Shown here piece after piece: positions 1 to 7,304 of a stretch of 52,120 nucleotides of DNA. The position numbers were made by a program, and so were the translations under genes. Origin of the DNA: Actinomycetes bacterium (GTDB lineage Bacteria; Actinomycetota; Actinomycetes; Actinomycetales; Microbacteriaceae); assembly GCA_023386365.1 (NCBI GenBank), contig JAEWJX010000091.1, forward strand, positions 1 through 52,120, read 5' to 3'. Every line of letters starts with the position of its first letter. The stretch's first letter is position 1. The notes beneath the pieces were generated by a model. The model did no database searches. It was not told the DNA's origin and worked only from the letters and a program-made list of their open reading frames with translations.

Positions 1-109
1 TTTAGCCCGCGGGCGGGGCGCGCGCGGGGGGGGCGCCCCGCACCCAGGGCCCCCTCCCCAGGAACCGGCCCACCCCACCCCCTGACCCGACTCGCGAGAG
101 AGGACGACC
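1..109. other. GC-rich leader before the SipW-type operon
   Basis: No gene is visible here. The first 40 bases are almost pure G and C and contain the palindrome GGGGCGCCCC at 30-39, which could be the end of a terminator for a gene lying before the window. An AGAGGA ribosome binding site at 99-104 precedes the ATG at 110. No convincing -10 element was found, so the operon promoter may lie outside the window. Confidence 0.5.
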
Positions 110-685
110 ATGGCTACGCACCGCGCACCGCGCCAGCACCCCCGTCGCACCCCTCGCGCCATCCTCACCGCCACCGCAGCCCTCGCCGGAGCCGTCGTGC
201 TCGGCATCGCAGGAGCGGGCGGCACCTACGCCATGTGGAACAGCTCCACCACGTTGAACCCGGGCACCATCACCGCCGGCTCCACCGGCCTCACCGTCAA
301 CTCGGTCACGAACTACACGATCCCGGCGAACGCCATGATCGGCGTGCTGCTGCCCGGCCGCAGCACCATCACCACCGCGCCCCTCGCCGTGCGCAACCCC
401 GGCAACACGCCGGTCTCCGTCACCGCGGGCACCGCCACCGTCACCGGCGCGCTCGCCTCGCAGGTGACCGTCGCCATCCGCCAGGTCGCCGGAGCGGCCA
501 GCGCCTGCACCCCGACCGCCGTCGGTGGCACCCCGACCACGCTCACCGCCCCCGTCGCCCTCGCCGCCGGCGCCACCGTCTACGTGTGCGTCGAGGTGCA
601 GCTCAGGACCACCGCGCCCGCCGCATCCCAGGGTCAGACGGCCCAGTTCACGCTTCCCCTCACGGCCGTGCAGGTGCAGCGGTGA
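110..685 (+). CDS. SipW-dependent-type signal peptide protein (TasA-like, small)
   Basis: 191-residue secreted protein. A basic N-terminus rich in Arg, His and Pro (residues 2-22) is followed by a hydrophobic stretch and the pattern GGTYAMWNSSTT. A Tyr/Ala-Met-Trp-Asn just after the hydrophobic core, then a Gly-rich 'GTITAGSTGLTV', is the hallmark of the signal peptide class cleaved by SipW-like signal peptidases. The mature part is Thr/Ala/Val rich, beta-strand-like, with two Cys (in ACTPTA and VCVEV) that could pair. It resembles TasA/camelysin-type fibre or matrix proteins in architecture, but fibre formation is only an inference. It is the first gene of a four-gene operon that also encodes the matching peptidase. 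The start is ATG 110 with AGAGGA five bases upstream. Its TGA overlaps the next gene's GTG by four bases. Confidence 0.85.
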   Translation: MATHRAPRQHPRRTPRAILTATAALAGAVVLGIAGAGGTYAMWNSSTTLNPGTITAGSTGLTVNSVTNYTIPANAMIGVLLPGRSTITTAPLAVRNPGNTPVSVTAGTATVTGALASQVTVAIRQVAGAASACTPTAVGGTPTTLTAPVALAAGATVYVCVEVQLRTTAPAASQGQTAQFTLPLTAVQVQR

Positions 686-2871
686 AGGCGAAGGTCGCGA
701 CCGTCATCGGCCTCGTCGTCTTCCTCGTGCTGGCGGGGACGACGGGCTCGCTCGCGTACTGGTCGAACCAGGCGTCGATCCAGAGCACCGTCACCGCCAC
801 CGACCTGGCCGCGCTGAACTGCACCGCACCCGTCAAGCTCGTCAACGGCGGGTTCGAGACCCCGAACATCTCGCCCGACACCATCCGCTCGATCAACAAC
901 GGCACCGGCGTGACCGGGTGGAACATCCAGAACGACAACGTCATCGAGCTCTGGCGCGGCTACGGCGGCATCACCCCTCCCGAGGGCTCCCAGTTCGCGG
1001 AGCTCAACGGCAACGGCGCGGGCACCCTCTACCAGGACGTCGCCACGACCCCCGGCCAGGTGCTGCACTGGTCGATCAGCCACCGCGGACGCGAAGGCAA
1101 CGACACCATGCGCGTGTCGATCAACGCTGCCGGGTCCGCCCTCGTGCAGCAGGACCAGTGGACCACCGGCACCGCCGCGTTCGTGCGCCACGAAGGCGAC
1201 TACGTCGTGCCCGCCGGCCAGACCAGCACCCGCTTCAGCCTCACCGCCGTCTCGACCGCCAACAACGCGCCGAGCATCGGAAACCTCATCGACGACGTCG
1301 CCTTCGGAACCGGACCCTGCCTGCAGTCCACCGCGACCGTCAGCAACTACACGACCCCCGGCTCCACCACCTACGCGGTCGGCAACGTGGTCGAGTACAC
1401 GACGACCCTCACCAACGCGGGCGGCGCGCTCTCCAAGTCGACCGTGTTCACGGCATCCGTGCCCGCCGGCCTCACCTACGTCGCAGGATCGCTCGCCGTC
1501 AACGGCGTCACCAAGAGCGACACCGCCGGCAACGACGAGGCCGAGATCTCCGGCACCACCATCACCGCGCGCCTCGGACAGGGCGCCACCGCCACCGTCG
1601 GCGGCACCATCTCGCCCGCGGGCACCGTCACCGTGCGCTTCCGCGCCACCATCCAGACGGCCGCCTCCGGTGGCAACCTCAGCTACACCAGCTCGACCGC
1701 GTACGTCGACTCCGTCGCGCCCACCTGGCCGCTCGCCGCCGTCTCGCCGACGCTCACCACCCCCGTCGTCGGACAGGCCGACCTCGCCACCAGCGTCACC
1801 TCCAGCGCGCAACTGAACGCAGGCAACCGCAACGCCGAATGGGTGTTCCGCGTCGTCAACAACGGCCCCGCCGCCACCGTCGCGACGATCACCGCCTCCA
1901 CCACCGGCACCCCCGCCATCACGGGGCGCACCATCGAGTACAACACCGGCAGCGGATGGCAGACGGCCTCCGGCACCACCTTCTCGGTCGGCACGCTCGC
2001 CTCCGCCGCCGGAGTCGACATCCGCATCCGGGGAACGGTGCCCGCGGCTGCCGCCAGCGGCACCTCGTACTCGGCCACCGTCAGCGCCGCGTCGTCGGTC
2101 ACCGACCCGACCGCGGGGAACAACTCGGCCACGCGCGCCGTCGTGCTCGACACCGTCGCGCCGACCACTCCGACCAACTTCGCCGCCACGCGCAACTCGA
2201 CCACCCAGGTCAACCTCACGTGGACCGCGTCGACCGACGCCGTCGGCGTCGCCGGATACCGGATCTACCGCAACGGCGTGCTCGTCGCGACCACCACCGG
2301 CACCGGAACCGGCTACAACGACACCGGCCTCACCGCCCACACCCCGTACTGGTACTGGATCGAGGCGATCGACGCGGCAGGCAACGTCTCCGCCGCCTCC
2401 ACCGGGAACGGCGCCGTCACCTACGCCACCTCCACCAGTTACCGCGTGTCCTACCCGTACGGCGGTGCCGGCCTCTGCGTGGTCGCCTCGGCCAACTCGA
2501 CGACCGCCACCATCCTCACCGGGTCGTGCACCGGCACCGCTGCGCTGCGCCAGTGGGAGTTCCAGAACTACTCCGGCGACGTCGTCTACACCGAGTTCTT
2601 CAGCGGCACCGCCCGCCGCTGGACCGTGCCGGACGCCACCTCCGGCACCGACCTCGAGACCGCCGCGGCCGGCAACACCAACGCCCGCAGCCGCTGGGAG
2701 CTGACCGCGTATTGGGATGCCGCCACCTCCACGGCGAGCGTCGAGATCCGCAACGCCAGCACCGGGCTCTGCCTCGACGTCGACGGCGCATCGACCACCG
2801 CGGGCGCCGCCGTGCAGCAGTACACCTGCAACCAGACCGTCGCGCAGCGCTTCCTGCTGGTGCAGCCATGA
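682..2871 (+). CDS. Multidomain secreted protein: SipW-type signal, DUF11-like, FN3 and ricin-type lectin domain
   Basis: 729 residues. I place the start at GTG 682, inside a GTGA overlap with the stop of the preceding gene. This gives an N-terminus with a hydrophobic core and 'GSLAYWSNQA', the SipW-cognate signature, near residues 20-34. Next comes a carbohydrate-binding-like beta domain (about 50-215, beginning LVNGGFETPN, as in DUF642/choice-of-anchor domains). Two DUF11/CARDB-like repeats follow (about 220-335 and 365-490), then a fibronectin type III domain (about 492-575). The C-terminal beta-trefoil-like lectin region (about 580-729) ends in LCLDVDG...QQYTCNQTVAQRF, a ricin-B/CBM13 pattern. 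No sortase motif is present, so the protein is probably released or joins a matrix. A polysaccharide-binding extracellular adhesin is the likely role, inferred from the domains. Confidence 0.85.
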   Translation: MKAKVATVIGLVVFLVLAGTTGSLAYWSNQASIQSTVTATDLAALNCTAPVKLVNGGFETPNISPDTIRSINNGTGVTGWNIQNDNVIELWRGYGGITPPEGSQFAELNGNGAGTLYQDVATTPGQVLHWSISHRGREGNDTMRVSINAAGSALVQQDQWTTGTAAFVRHEGDYVVPAGQTSTRFSLTAVSTANNAPSIGNLIDDVAFGTGPCLQSTATVSNYTTPGSTTYAVGNVVEYTTTLTNAGGALSKSTVFTASVPAGLTYVAGSLAVNGVTKSDTAGNDEAEISGTTITARLGQGATATVGGTISPAGTVTVRFRATIQTAASGGNLSYTSSTAYVDSVAPTWPLAAVSPTLTTPVVGQADLATSVTSSAQLNAGNRNAEWVFRVVNNGPAATVATITASTTGTPAITGRTIEYNTGSGWQTASGTTFSVGTLASAAGVDIRIRGTVPAAAASGTSYSATVSAASSVTDPTAGNNSATRAVVLDTVAPTTPTNFAATRNSTTQVNLTWTASTDAVGVAGYRIYRNGVLVATTTGTGTGYNDTGLTAHTPYWYWIEAIDAAGNVSAASTGNGAVTYATSTSYRVSYPYGGAGLCVVASANSTTATILTGSCTGTAALRQWEFQNYSGDVVYTEFFSGTARRWTVPDATSGTDLETAAAGNTNARSRWELTAYWDAATSTASVEIRNASTGLCLDVDGASTTAGAAVQQYTCNQTVAQRFLLVQP

Positions 2872-3575
2872 GCCGCCCCCGCACCCGGGGCGCGGCGGCC
2901 GTCGTCGCCGCCCTCGCCGTGATGATCCTCGGGATCGGGGCCGCCCCCGCGACCGCGGCCCCGTCGGCCCCGCCGGCGATCCTGCTCAGCACCGACGGCG
3001 TCACGTTCGCCCCCACCGTCAGCACCGAGCTGTTCGACTCCATCGGCCTGCTCGTGCCGGGTGACACGCAGACCGCGAGCCTGTGGGTGAAGAACGACAC
3101 CGCCCGCGACGCCTACCTACGGCTCACCATCTCCGACCTCGTCGTGCCGCTCACCGAGTTCACCGACGCGATCGTTCTCACCACGACGTCCGGAACCATC
3201 ACCCAGACCGCGAACCTCGCCGACCTCGTGGTGTGCTCGGCCGTGCTGCGCTCGGCACCGATCCAGGCCGGCAACGTGGTGCGCATCGACCTAGCCCTCG
3301 GCATGGACCCCGGCCTCACCGGGCAGCAGGCGCAGGACGAGACCGGCAGCATCGACTTCAGCGTCGCGATGCGCGACATCTCGTTCGGGCCGTACCCCGC
3401 CGCCGACGGATGCGTCGCCACCGGCACGGAACCGACCGACGTACCCGGGCTCCCGTACACGGGTGCGGACATCGTTCCGGTGTTGCTCGTCGCGGCGGCC
3501 GCCCTCGCCGGCGGGTTCATCGCTATCATCGTTGCGCGTCGCCGGTCACGGCGCGACGACGAGGCGCAGCCGTGA
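2868..3575 (+). CDS. LPXTG-anchored surface protein of the SipW operon
   Basis: 235 residues. ATG 2868 overlaps the preceding stop as ATGA. A conventional signal peptide (MSRPRTRGAAAVVAALAVM..., cleavage near ATAAPSA) lacks the SipW pattern, so this protein probably uses the general signal peptidase. The central beta-rich region has a segment 'PGDTQTASLWVKNDTARDAYLRL' in two parts, reminiscent of a chaperone or CARDB-like beta-sandwich. Two Cys are visible (VVCSAV and DGCVATG). The C-terminus has a full sortase signal: GLPYTGAD, about 22 hydrophobic residues, then ARRRSRRDD. Being wall-anchored, it could tether or template the two SipW-processed proteins encoded just upstream. That division of labour is inferred from operon structure only. 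Confidence 0.88.
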   Translation: MSRPRTRGAAAVVAALAVMILGIGAAPATAAPSAPPAILLSTDGVTFAPTVSTELFDSIGLLVPGDTQTASLWVKNDTARDAYLRLTISDLVVPLTEFTDAIVLTTTSGTITQTANLADLVVCSAVLRSAPIQAGNVVRIDLALGMDPGLTGQQAQDETGSIDFSVAMRDISFGPYPAADGCVATGTEPTDVPGLPYTGADIVPVLLVAAAALAGGFIAIIVARRRSRRDDEAQP

Positions 3576-4240
3576 CCGCCGTTCACCTCGGGATCCCCGT
3601 CGGAACGCGCGACACGACGACCGAGGGGGCAGCGGTGAGCACAGAGGGCGACGCCGCGCCGCGCCCGAGCGCCGGCCTGTGGCAGTACCTCAAGGTGGCC
3701 GTCAGCGTCGCGCTCTTCATCCTCATGCTCGGACTCGCGCTCCTTGCCGTCGGTCTGCCGGTCGCGACGAACTCGGTGCCGATGACGGTGCTCACCAGCT
3801 CGATGGAGCCGAACTACCCGCCCGGCACCCTCATCATCGTGAAGCCGGTCGACCCGGACGACGTGCGCATCGGCGACGTGATCACCTACCAGATCCGTTC
3901 CGGTGAACCCGAGGTCATCACCCACCGCGTGATCTCGATCACCGCGAACACGGCAGGCGAACGACGCTTCGTGCTGCAGGGCGACAACAACTCTGCCGCC
4001 GACGACCCGATCAAAGACGTGCAGATCCGGGGCAAGCTCTGGTACTCGCTCCCTCTCATCGGCTGGGTGAACACCTGGGTCAACGGCGAGAACCGTTCGT
4101 GGATCGCGCCGCTCGCCGCGGGCGTGCTGTTCCTCTACGCGGGGTGGATGGTCGTGGGCGGCATTCGCGACCGTCGGCGTGCGAAAACGGACCGCCCCAC
4201 CGGACGCCGTCGCGCAGGCAACCCCGTCGACGGTGCGTAA
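3572..4240 (+). CDS. sipW: Signal peptidase I, SipW/ER type
   Basis: 222 residues. It cleaves signal peptides on the outer face of the membrane. An N-terminal membrane helix (about residues 40-65) is followed by 'LTSSMEPNYPPGT', which contains the catalytic Ser, and then 'VITHRVISI'. In archaeal, eukaryotic and SipW-type peptidases this His acts with Ser instead of the bacterial Lys, and 'LQGDNNSAADDP' completes the Gly-Asp-Asn box. A second helix near the C-terminus (IAPLAAGVLFLYAGWMVVG) gives two-pass topology, also typical of SipW. I chose GTG 3572 because it overlaps the previous stop as GTGA. GTG 3635 is a possible later start. As the last gene after two SipW-cognate substrates, it is very likely their dedicated peptidase. 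Confidence 0.92.
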   Translation: MTAVHLGIPVGTRDTTTEGAAVSTEGDAAPRPSAGLWQYLKVAVSVALFILMLGLALLAVGLPVATNSVPMTVLTSSMEPNYPPGTLIIVKPVDPDDVRIGDVITYQIRSGEPEVITHRVISITANTAGERRFVLQGDNNSAADDPIKDVQIRGKLWYSLPLIGWVNTWVNGENRSWIAPLAAGVLFLYAGWMVVGGIRDRRRAKTDRPTGRRRAGNPVDGA

Positions 4241-4262
4241 TCGTCCGGTAACCCCGCACACC

Positions 4263-4268
4263 TAGGGT
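4263..4268 (+). promoter_or_regulatory. -10 element TAGGGT, leaderless start of glgP
   Basis: TAGGGT lies seven bases before GTG 4276. That spacing puts the transcription start at or next to the G of the start codon. No ribosome binding site lies between. No good -35 box is visible. Confidence 0.6.
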
Positions 4269-4275
4269 TGATCGG

Positions 4276-6834
4276 GTGAAGGCCATCCGACGGTTCACCG
4301 TCCGCACCGTACTGCCCGCCGCCCTCGCGCCTCTCGAGGAGCTCGCCGCGAACCTGCGGTGGTCGTGGCACCAGCCCACGCTCGAACTGTTCCGCGACAT
4401 CGCCCCCGAGCTGTGGGACGAGCTCGGAAAAGACCCGCACGGGCTGCTCGGCGAGGTGCCGCCCGCGCGACTCGAGCAACTCGCCGCCGACACCGGATTC
4501 GTGGCGCGCGCCGAGGCGCTGCGCGACGAGCTGCGCGCCTACCTCACCGAGCCGCGCTGGTACCAGGGCCTCGGCGCCGACGCGCCCCGCACCATCGCCT
4601 ACTTCTCGCCCGAGTTCGGCATCGCCGACGCGTTGCCGCAGTACTCGGGCGGTCTCGGCATCCTCGCCGGCGACCACCTCAAGTCGGCATCCGACCTGGG
4701 CGTGCCGATCGTGGGCGTGGGGCTCTTCTACCGCTCCGGATACTTCCGGCAGGCGATCTCGCGCGACGGCTGGCAGCTCGAGAGCTACCCCGTGCTCGAC
4801 CCCGACGGGCTGCCGATGAGTGTGCTGCGCGGCCCCGACGGCACGGCCGCCCAGGTGGTGCTCGCGCTCCCGGACGGCCGCGCCCTCACCGCGCGCATCT
4901 GGCGTCTCGCGGTCGGCCGGGTGACGCTGCTGCTGCTCGACACCGACATCCCCGACAACGACGAAGACCTGCGCACCGTCACCGACCGCCTGTACGGCGG
5001 CGGCGGCGAGCATCGCCTGCTGCAGGAGCTGCTGCTCGGCATCGGCGGCGCGCGTGCCGTGGGTGTCTACACCCGACTCGCCGGGGTGCCCGAGGCGGAG
5101 GTCTTCCACACCAACGAAGGTCACGCCGGCTTCCTCGGGCTGGAACGCATCCGCGAACTGGTCGCCGACGGCCTCAGCTTCACCGAGGCGCTGCAGGTGG
5201 TACGTGCCGGCACCGTCTTCACCACCCACACGCCCGTACCCGCAGGCATCGACCGCTTCGACGCATCCCTCGTGGAGCGGTACTTCGCCACCGACCTGCT
5301 GCCCGGCATCGACCCGGCGGACGTGCTCGCGCTCGGCGCCGAAGACTACGACGGCGGCACACCCGACACGTTCAACATGGCCGTCATGGGGCTGCGTCTC
5401 GCCCAACGCGCCAACGGTGTCTCGAAACTGCACGGCGACGTCAGCCGCCAGATGTTCGGCGCACTGTGGCCCGGCTTCGACAGCGGCGACGTGCCCATCA
5501 CCTCCATCACCAACGGCGTGCACCCCGCCACGTGGACCGACCCGCAGGTGCGCGCGCTCGCCGCATCCCGACTCGGCACCGACGACGCCACCGCCTGCGA
5601 CTGGACCTCGGACGCCGTCACCGACGCCGAGCTGTGGGCGCTCCGCGGCCGCCTGCGCTCCCAACTCGTCGACGACGCACGCACCCGGATGGCGGCCGCC
5701 TGGGAGGAGCAGAACCCGGGCGTGCCGACGCCCCCGTGGTACCGCGAACTGCTGTCGCCCGACGTGCTCACCATCGGGTTCGCGCGCCGCGTGCCCACCT
5801 ACAAGCGCCTCACGCTCATGCTGCACGACCCCGACCGCCTGCGCGCGCTGCTCACCCACCCCGAGCGGCCCGTGCAACTGGTCGTCGCCGGCAAATCGCA
5901 TCCGGCCGACGACGGCGGCAAGCGCCTCATCCAGTTGCTCGTCGAGTTCTCGCAAGACCCCGAGGTGCGCGGGCGCATCGTGTTCCTGCCCGACTACGAC
6001 ATCGGCATGGCGCAGAAGCTGTACCCGGGCACCGACGTGTGGCTCAACAACCCGCTGCGCCCCCTCGAAGCGTGCGGCACCTCCGGCATGAAGGCGGCGC
6101 TCAACGGGTCGCTCAACCTGTCGATCCTCGACGGATGGTGGGCCGAGTTCCACGACGACGGCAACGGCTGGGCCATCCCGTCCGCCGACAGCGCCGGCGA
6201 CGCCGGCGAACGCGACGCCCTCGAAGCGGCCGCCATGTACGACCTCATCGAGCACCAGATCGCACCCCGCTTCTACGACCGCGGAGCCGACGGCGTCCCC
6301 GGTGCATGGGTGGGCGACATCCGCCACACCCTCGCCACCCTGTCGCCGGCGCTCTCCGCCGACCGGATGGTGCGCGAGTACGTGGAGCGGCTGTACCTGC
6401 CCGCATCCGCCGCCGAACGCACCGTCACCGCCGACGACGCAGCCCCGGCGCGCGCCCTCGCCGCCTGGGTCGCAAAGGTGCGCACCGCCTGGCCCGAGGT
6501 GCACGTCGCCCACGTGGAATCGGGTGGCGTCGACGCGTCGCCGCACGTGGGGGAGGAGCTGCACGTGCGCGCCTTCGTCGAGCTCGGCGACCTCGCGCCG
6601 ACGGATGTGGCGGTCGAGCTGCTGCACGGACGCCCGCGCTCCGGCGAGGAACTCGCCGACGTGCAGACGGTGCCCCTCGAACTCGACAGCTTCGACCTCG
6701 GCAAGCCGGCCGTGTACACCGGCTCGGTGCGGTTCGACCGGGCCGGCGGCTTCGGGTACACGGTGCGCATCGTGCCGCGGCACCCGCTGCTCGCCTCCGA
6801 CGCCGAACTCGGGCTGGTGGCGGTCGCCGGCTAG
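4276..6834 (+). CDS. glgP: Alpha-glucan (glycogen/maltodextrin) phosphorylase
   Basis: 852 residues, the usual size for the actinobacterial alpha-glucan phosphorylase with an N-terminal DUF3417 domain. It releases glucose-1-phosphate from glycogen or alpha-glucan chains using phosphate and PLP. Visible features: the N-terminal domain (about 1-110, 'LRWSWHQPTLELF'), the glycosyltransferase GT35 core with 'GGLGILAGDHLKSASDLG', and the PLP site 'EACGTSGMKAALNG' with Lys about 606. The C-terminal extension from about residue 720 is beta-rich ('EELHVRAFVELGDL'). The gene lies next to glgX, the debranching partner, but on the opposite strand. The start is GTG 4276, with a -10 element seven bases upstream. 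Its stop codon overlaps the stop of the convergent ybaK-like gene (CTAG at 6831-6834). Confidence 0.95.
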   Translation: MKAIRRFTVRTVLPAALAPLEELAANLRWSWHQPTLELFRDIAPELWDELGKDPHGLLGEVPPARLEQLAADTGFVARAEALRDELRAYLTEPRWYQGLGADAPRTIAYFSPEFGIADALPQYSGGLGILAGDHLKSASDLGVPIVGVGLFYRSGYFRQAISRDGWQLESYPVLDPDGLPMSVLRGPDGTAAQVVLALPDGRALTARIWRLAVGRVTLLLLDTDIPDNDEDLRTVTDRLYGGGGEHRLLQELLLGIGGARAVGVYTRLAGVPEAEVFHTNEGHAGFLGLERIRELVADGLSFTEALQVVRAGTVFTTHTPVPAGIDRFDASLVERYFATDLLPGIDPADVLALGAEDYDGGTPDTFNMAVMGLRLAQRANGVSKLHGDVSRQMFGALWPGFDSGDVPITSITNGVHPATWTDPQVRALAASRLGTDDATACDWTSDAVTDAELWALRGRLRSQLVDDARTRMAAAWEEQNPGVPTPPWYRELLSPDVLTIGFARRVPTYKRLTLMLHDPDRLRALLTHPERPVQLVVAGKSHPADDGGKRLIQLLVEFSQDPEVRGRIVFLPDYDIGMAQKLYPGTDVWLNNPLRPLEACGTSGMKAALNGSLNLSILDGWWAEFHDDGNGWAIPSADSAGDAGERDALEAAAMYDLIEHQIAPRFYDRGADGVPGAWVGDIRHTLATLSPALSADRMVREYVERLYLPASAAERTVTADDAAPARALAAWVAKVRTAWPEVHVAHVESGGVDASPHVGEELHVRAFVELGDLAPTDVAVELLHGRPRSGEELADVQTVPLELDSFDLGKPAVYTGSVRFDRAGGFGYTVRIVPRHPLLASDAELGLVAVAG

Positions 6835-7304
6835 CGCGCGATATCGGCCACGATCGCGCCGGTTGCCCGCACCAGGTCGGCGGGCGCCAGCCCCAGGTCG
6901 AACCCGCGGCGACCACCCGACACGTACACCGCATCCCACAGCTCGGCGGTCTCGTCGAGCACCGTCTCGTGCCGGGTCTTCTGCCCGATGGGGCTGATGC
7001 CGCCCACCACGTAGCCGGTCTTGCGTTCGGCGAGGGCGGGGTCGGCCATCACCGCCTTCTTGCCGCCGACGGCCGCCGCCAGCGCCTTCAGGTCGAGCTT
7101 GCCGGTGACGGGCACGATGCCCACCACGAGGCGGCCGTCGACATCCGCCAGCAGTGTCTTGAACACCTGGTCGGGGTCGAGGTCGAGCGCCGTCGCCGCC
7201 TCCATGCCGAAGTCGCGGTTGGCGGGGTCGTGGTGGTACGCGTGCTCGGTGAACGGGATGCCGGCCGCCGTCAGCGCAACGGTCGCGGGGGTGCCGCCGG
7301 CCAT
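6831..7304 (-). CDS. ybaK: Cys-tRNA(Pro)/aminoacyl-tRNA deacylase, YbaK/EbsC family
   Basis: 157 residues, full length for the family. It hydrolyses mischarged tRNA, classically Cys-tRNA(Pro), as a free-standing editing enzyme in the cytoplasm. Family signatures visible are 'VFKTLLADVDG', 'KLDLKALAAAVGGKKAVMAD' (in two parts) and 'TGYVVGGISPIGQK', the last containing the conserved Gly-Gly-x-Ser-Pro loop. The start is ATG 7304; its A is the last base of the glgX stop codon (TGATG), so translation is coupled to glgX. The functional link to glycogen debranching is not obvious and probably reflects co-transcription only. The substrate is inferred from the family. Confidence 0.93.
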   Translation of the reverse strand: MAGGTPATVALTAAGIPFTEHAYHHDPANRDFGMEAATALDLDPDQVFKTLLADVDGRLVVGIVPVTGKLDLKALAAAVGGKKAVMADPALAERKTGYVVGGISPIGQKTRHETVLDETAELWDAVYVSGGRRGFDLGLAPADLVRATGAIVADIAR

